Shown here one piece after another: positions 58,476 through 64,000 of a stretch of 64,000 nucleotides of DNA. Both the position numbers and the translations under genes were made by a program. The stretch lies in NCBI GenBank assembly GCA_000181795.3, contig CM012953.1, positions 9,536,893 through 9,600,892 on the forward strand, read 5' to 3'. The notes beneath the pieces are model-generated. The model made no database searches and was not told the DNA's origin. It was given only the letters and a program-made list of their open reading frames with translations. Source of the stretch: Trichinella spiralis. Taxonomy: Eukaryota; Nematoda; Enoplea; Trichinellida; Trichinellidae. How positions within the stretch are numbered: the stretch's first letter is position 1; each line of letters opens with the position of its first letter.

Positions 58476-61400
58476 GTAAGCAGAGCAAGTGTTCAGTAAA
58501 AATAAATGTCATCTCTCTATAAATACACATATATACGTAAATGGCATATTGATTGTCATATGGCAACATGTTTCAGTACAAAGACAATGCTGTTGCAGAG
58601 TTCACTTTGTTTCATTGAAATCGATTAAAATTGGCAAAGTGCTGTTTAAAACTGTTAGCCCAGCAATTTCATGATCCAAGATAAAAGCATTTTAAAATGA
58701 AAATTTAAAATTTGCATTTTAATCATATTATTAATTGCTTCATTCTAATTAAAGAAATTCATATTATGTAACTAAATTATTCAGTAATGCAAAAATGCTT
58801 AAAGAAGAAAGATAATTTGACGGTAATTATATTTCATGTTAATATGAGGAAATGTCAACATTTATTTGAAGCAAATGTTTGTAATGTGTAATTAAAAAAT
58901 CAAATTATGGTTAGCTATTTATATAGAAATCAATATTTTATTTATTTTCAATCCGTTCATTAACATCAGTCTTCACTACAATGTTCATTATTGTTGATGA
59001 TTATCTGCGTTGAAGAAAATTAATTAAATTTAAAAATTACACAAAAAACAGATGATTTACTAAAATGTTTCTTCATTCATGATAATGTAATGAAGTTTCT
59101 AGAACATCAAAAATAAGTAACATTGAAATATTATACGGTTTTAACTGTACATTAATTTAACATAAAAAATACAATAAAATGCAAAGTTTCAGTGCACTTG
59201 AAATGTTGAAAATGCGTTTTGGGTCTTATTGTTTTTAATTATAAACTAAATACATATTTTTTATAATTCAAAAGAATTTCCAGTTAAGCAGTTACGAAAA
59301 AGTTGAGTAATAGGTAGCAAATCCGACTCAGAATTACTTGATTTTTCAATTTATTAGTTTATGAATAACATCGAAAATGAAATTTCTACACTTAAACTTG
59401 AAATAATGCTTCGGTCATATTTATATTTTGTTTAAAAAATAATATGATGAATTCAATAATGAATAATGATTATTGAAATATCAAGTGGTAAAACTTTAAT
59501 AAAAGTCATCAAATAAAAGCCAGCTGATAAATTTATGGTCTGTATAGTAGTAAAATTTATTAATTTATAAGAAACTAAAACATGCAGCAAAAATCTGTAG
59601 TGTATTTGGAAACTGTTACTGGCATGTTTGAATATTAAAAAATTTAAGAATTGCTTATATTACTAATCAGATATTATTTAGAATGAATTTACTTTAATGT
59701 TTCTTTGACAGATTTTGCATGCGGTTTTCCTGTTCGTAGAATTTCATTAAAATATAAAATTTCCATTTCATTTTTCCACATTTGTTTTAAAGTTGCTACA
59801 TTTATTTTTACGGTAATTTATTTCGATGCTCAGGTTTACTTTTGCTGCATCATTATTCTTTTATTTAAGCTTAAGTTATGAATATTTTAAGTGCATTTGA
59901 TAAAATTTTCAATATTTTATAACGTTGTTTTATGCAGTGTCGCTCTATAAAAATTTTCTTAAAAATTCATATATTCCAGTTATTTTAGATGATGTTCTTT
60001 GTTTTTTAGAATAAACTTATTAAGGTGTTTAACATTATTAAATATTAAGTTTATCCTTTCACTGCTATGCTTTGCAATGGCTATAATGTTTTGACAATAT
60101 GCTTTATATTGTGCAACAACTTTGACGTATGGCAGTTTCAGAAAAATAGATAAAATAAACAATGAAAATAATTATATCATAAGGAGGAAAGGTTAACTAA
60201 ATGAAATTTCAAAAGCAAAATATTTCATCTCATGTAAAATATCTGCTTAGGAACGAAATGCAACGGTTTGTTGTTGGAAACCCGACTAAAATTATTGATA
60301 TTACTTTTCATTATTCCTAAACAAAAAATAATGTAAAAAATAGTGATGCAGTATAAAAAATACATACTCCCTTAGTTTAATGGCATTGAATAATATTTTA
60401 GCTAATATAATTTTTACCAATCAGATAAGTGGGCAATCAATAAAAGACATTAGACAGTGAATCAAAAAGTAGGCGGTGCTAAAACAGAAACCTTTGTCAG
60501 CATCCTATATTTAACTTTAATAAATTACTTTAAATATATATATGTAAAGAAAATGATGAATTGTTTTAAAATGTTTTACATTCAAAATTGATTGACTATT
60601 GATTTTTTAAGTGTTAATTGTTTAGAAAGAATTTCAAAAATGAAATGTATAACAATGAAATATGTGAAACAGGATCCGCTGGTACAGCTTAGTAGATGTA
60701 AAGCAATAAATAATATTACTATTGCTTATTCAGGTAGGCTTTAAGTTGACAAATTTTTCACTTTATTTTTGGCTTTGCCAAGTTCCACGAGGATTTTCAA
60801 GACGACGTATTACAACCGTCAGTTGCTTGCAAGTTGTTCTTTTTGACGATTGCTTTTCATTGAATGCTTTTCATTGAAGTGCAACAAAGTAATCATGGTT
60901 TGACATTCTTCTTAATTTGTTGAAATTCATTTTCTCATCTATGCAATGAGAACGTTTCCAAGCACAATGAAAGATGTTCATTATTTGTGTAAAAATTTGA
61001 TCAAGCTTATTGTTTGAGCAACATTTTTTAAAATGTCACTGTTCTTGTATCAAAGAAACGACAATGCAGATAGAACGGTAAGTTTAATTTTTTAATAACC
61101 AAAAAATTGAAAAATTGTTGCTCCTTATTGAAATTTACACGTCATTTTATTAATCAAACATAAAGTAATGAAAAATCCATTGCTCATATATTTGAATAAA
61201 TGATTTTATTGTTATCATCGATGTGGAAAATGAAATTATAAAAGCAAAGTTTTCGCTTTATATAGTCAAATATTGTCACTTTATTTGAATTTTATTTGTT
61301 TTGTTTTTGATTATTATTCAAACATAGTGCTTTTATTTATTAATATATTTATATGTCTGCAATCAGTTTAAAAAGCAGTTTATAACTAAAAAGAGAAAAC

Positions 61401-64000
61401 ATTGGATGTTCTGTTTCCGTCAAAGTTTGACCATAGTGAAATTAAGAGCATATTGTGAATTTTTTCCCACAATGAATTTCATCTTTACTTAATGCAATGT
61501 GTTTTTTGTCTTGAACAGCATGGCAAACGTTAAAAACATTTGCATATTTGTTTCACAAAAAAGAACATATTTACTGCGTAGCGAATTTGATTTGCCTCAA
61601 AGGTAGTAAATAAGTCAGAGAAAAAAGTGTTTTTTAAGTTTTCATTAAAGAAATGTATTACGACAATGAAAGAAGCTAAAAAAATGTTTATTTCAACAAG
61701 CTTTCATTTAGCACTATCTGTTGAATGCATTGGATTTTAGAATGGTGTCGTTTATGAAAGTTGAAATTTTATTTATTGACTGCTGCTACGCACCTGCTCC
61801 ATCATCGAAGGGCAGGATCAGTGCTTGCCAAGCAAAACACCAATTAGATTACTTTTGATAGTGCTTTATTTATATACATGCATAAATGTCAAAATTGCTA
61901 ATAAAATCTAATAGCAGATGGGATAATCCCAAAGAAGAGACTCTGAGCATATTGTCATCAAAGCTTTCAGCATGATAAATGATTTTAAACAGCTAAAAGC
62001 ACATAACCACTGTCATCAAGCTAAAGTTTGTTTTTGCAAAACTAGTCGACTAAAGTCTTAGCTAAAAGTGTAAATACATATGAAAGAATATAAATAAATA
62101 AAAATAAACAAACAATATATACTACTAGCAAATGCTTTGTTCCGGTTTATGCCGTGCAAACAGAAATCACATTAACTTGTTGCTTGTTGAATAGTGCAAA
62201 TGCACATCGGAAAAAATTCATTTCTCTCATTACCAATGTTGACAACAAAATATAAAAGATACAACGGTTATTAAAAAATAAATATTTTTCAGGAAATGGA
62301 TCAACTGCCAAACAAAGTGCTTTTGCACATTTTCTCACATTTATCTCACAAAGAAATTCTTAAATCTGCCCGAGTTTGTAAAAAATGGCGTACACTTGCC
62401 TATGATTCGAGACTTTGGAAACGCGTCTGCCTGCGTCCTGTCTATGGTGGTCTGCAGGTAAATTATAAATTTAATATCAAATTTCTTCAATTTAATTACT
62501 GCAAATTAACAGTTTACAGTATTGTTTATTTTTAACTTTGGTAATATTCCTTCTTTATTTTTGATTTATATATATATTTAGTTACTAAATTTATATTTCA
62601 AAAGTAATGCCAAGTGGGAGATGTTAATATTAGAATACAGTTGGGTCAGTATTTGTTGAATGCTGAACGAAGAAAAGAAGAACAAAATATATGAAATAAA
62701 AGAAAATTAAACTACAATATGATTCTGTTTATTGAATAATTTCATTTCCAACAAATGTAAATTTTTACAATTGCATCATTTTTTAAGAAAAATTATGCTC
62801 TTGAATAGTGGATGAGCAGTTTTTTGATCGGATATTTGTAGTGTTTTATTATGTCATCAGTGATTGTTCTCAAAATTTCACCGAAACAAAATTTCCTTAA
62901 TTTTTTTTAAAAAATTCATGTTTTTTACTTTCATTCGTTGACGTCATTTGCATTTTTGATTAAAAGAATGCACCTTCTCTGATGACATCTGTGAAAGAAT
63001 CAAAGTGAATACATTTAGGAATGAAAAGATTAGAAATATTTAATTAGTTTTTCATTAATAAAAAGCTTTCATCAATAGAAGCGTTTCATTATTTTGCTTG
63101 CTGTATTTAAAATGAAAAAAGGCTTCATTGAATTTCATTAAATTTTTCATAAATTTATTTTCTAAAAATTCAATTTATTTTGTTTATTTTTAAAGTATGT
63201 TAAAGTAGAAAAATATTTTGTCTTTTTCTTCATTTTCATATGCATATATGATAGATATTTCAAGAAAAAAAATTTTCAAATTGGTATAATTTCAGGTCAG
63301 TTCTATGGAAGCGTTGTTAGCATTGATCAGCGCTAGATTCGGTCCGTCGTTAACTCTGATGGAGCTGCAAACTGATCAGATCACTGCCCCGGTGTTGCAT
63401 GAATTAGCTACCAAGTGTCCCAATTTGCAATACCTAACGTTGGGTATGTTGTATTGGCAAATTACAATCCATTTTTTAATCTAGCAGCTTGGTATCTTGT
63501 TGATATTATTTTTTATTTCAAATGAAATGACAGGCTCTAATGCAGCCATAACTGCTCTTACAAATGCAATTTTGCACACAATATTTTAGATTTCTCTTCG
63601 GCTACACAGCTGCACGACTTTGCAGATTTGCAGACATTTCCAGCTCGGTTGCACTCGCTCACGATATGCTTGTCAGAGAATATTTTCCTCGAAGGCTTCC
63701 TTCGTAAAATTTATTCTTTCATCGGAACGGTGGAAGTTTTGCATGTGATTGGCACTTTTGAAAAATGGGAAGAGGATGAAGAAGAAGTTTATGAAACGAT
63801 CAACATTAGCAAGCTAAAAAGCCATACACCAAATTTACGAGTTCTGAATTTGTGGGGGGTAAGAAAGAGAGATTGAGATTGACTTAAATAAAATTGCACA
63901 TACATACATATATATATATTTATTTATGTATATTTGCAGATTCCATTTGTAACTGATGAACATATTGAATCCATTTCGTCCAGTTTACCACACTTGGAAT
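58356..64000 (+). CDS. F-box/leucine-rich-repeat protein, 3'-truncated at window edge
   Basis: FBXL proteins are the substrate-recognition subunits of SCF ubiquitin ligases. The certain exons are 62293-62457, 63296-63443, 63590-63858 and 63940-64000+, all in frame. The first carries the F-box: MDQLPNKVLLHIFSHLSHK followed by RVCKKWRTLAYDSRLWKRV. Leucine-rich repeats follow (CPNLQYLTLDFSS, LHSLTICLSE, VEVLHVIGTFE, TPNLRVLNLWGI). An acidic insert (KWEEDEEEVYE) sits between repeats. Two ATG-bearing phase-0 exons can splice to 62293: 58356-58475 (40 codons, MAKKLPDIKRPSIFDISQE to DPYAVANNLM) and 61033-61077 (15 codons, MSLFLYQRNDNADRT). A third option is the internal Met at 62296. The 40-codon exon assignment is inference. 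Its DPYAVANNLM end looks natural before an F-box, and no other gene in the window claims it. Confidence 0.8.
58476..62292. other. Large intron(s) of the F-box gene
   Basis: About 3.8 kb of AT-rich sequence between the distal candidate first exon and the F-box exon, interrupted only by the small proximal candidate exon. No other gene is seen. Confidence 0.4.
61033..61077 (+). CDS. Candidate alternative first coding exon (proximal) of the F-box gene
   Basis: ATG followed by 15 codons and a good phase-0 donor (ACG|GTAAGT). It would splice in frame to 62293, giving a short alternative N-terminus. The 5' flank at about 60775-60850 is GC-richer than the surroundings and could be a promoter. Confidence 0.35.

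Overview
The window is a piece of an animal nuclear genome, AT-rich and intron-dense. Genes are split into many small exons joined at GT-AG borders with T-rich TTTTAG or TTTCAG acceptors. The proteins are metazoan: midasin, a Kir potassium channel, Cramped/CRAMP1, Caprin, CCDC149, an invertebrate-type FBXL protein, and alpha-tubulins whose first intron follows the ATG. Gene style and spacing suggest a small-genome invertebrate. A nematode is my guess, but the sequence alone does not fix the phylum. A 183-base N run at 32732-32914 shows this is a scaffold.

Layout. 1-13910 (+): the C-terminal two thirds of midasin, the giant dynein-like AAA ATPase of 60S ribosome assembly, with its 5' part outside the window. 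15167-16366 (-): mitochondrial acyl carrier protein, convergent with midasin. 17424-18193: a possible degenerate DNA-transposon remnant. 18521-20470 (+): an inward-rectifier-type K+ channel. 20471-25909: no recognisable gene. 25910-29618 (+) and 33986-37083 (+): two tandem, diverged Cramped/CRAMP1-like genes. Between them lie two LTR-like remnants in opposite orientation. 37480-39758 (-) and 40684-42644 (+): two alpha-tubulin genes head to head. 42645-46285: mostly empty, with one unassigned candidate exon. 46286-49502 (+): a Caprin homologue ending in RGG repeats. 50167-52663 (-): a CCDC149 homologue. 53319-54432 (-): a secreted trypsin-like protease. 58356-64000+ (+): an F-box/LRR gene with two candidate first exons, running off the right edge.

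Most loci are unrelated housekeeping or regulatory genes, and I see no operon-like functional cluster. The most notable structure is 25.9-42.6 kb. It holds a direct gene duplication (Cramped) with LTR-like debris between the copies, followed by an inverted gene duplication (alpha-tubulin). The centre of the two tubulin genes is almost identical, with three introns identical base for base. Their first coding exon, last exon and the neighbouring introns have diverged, which points to recent gene conversion. The two tubulins differ at the lumenal K40 acetylation site and in their C-terminal tails.

I saw no rRNA, tRNA, CRISPR array or prokaryotic-type system. All exon coordinates were derived by hand from splice borders and reading-frame continuity; no alignment or expression data were available.
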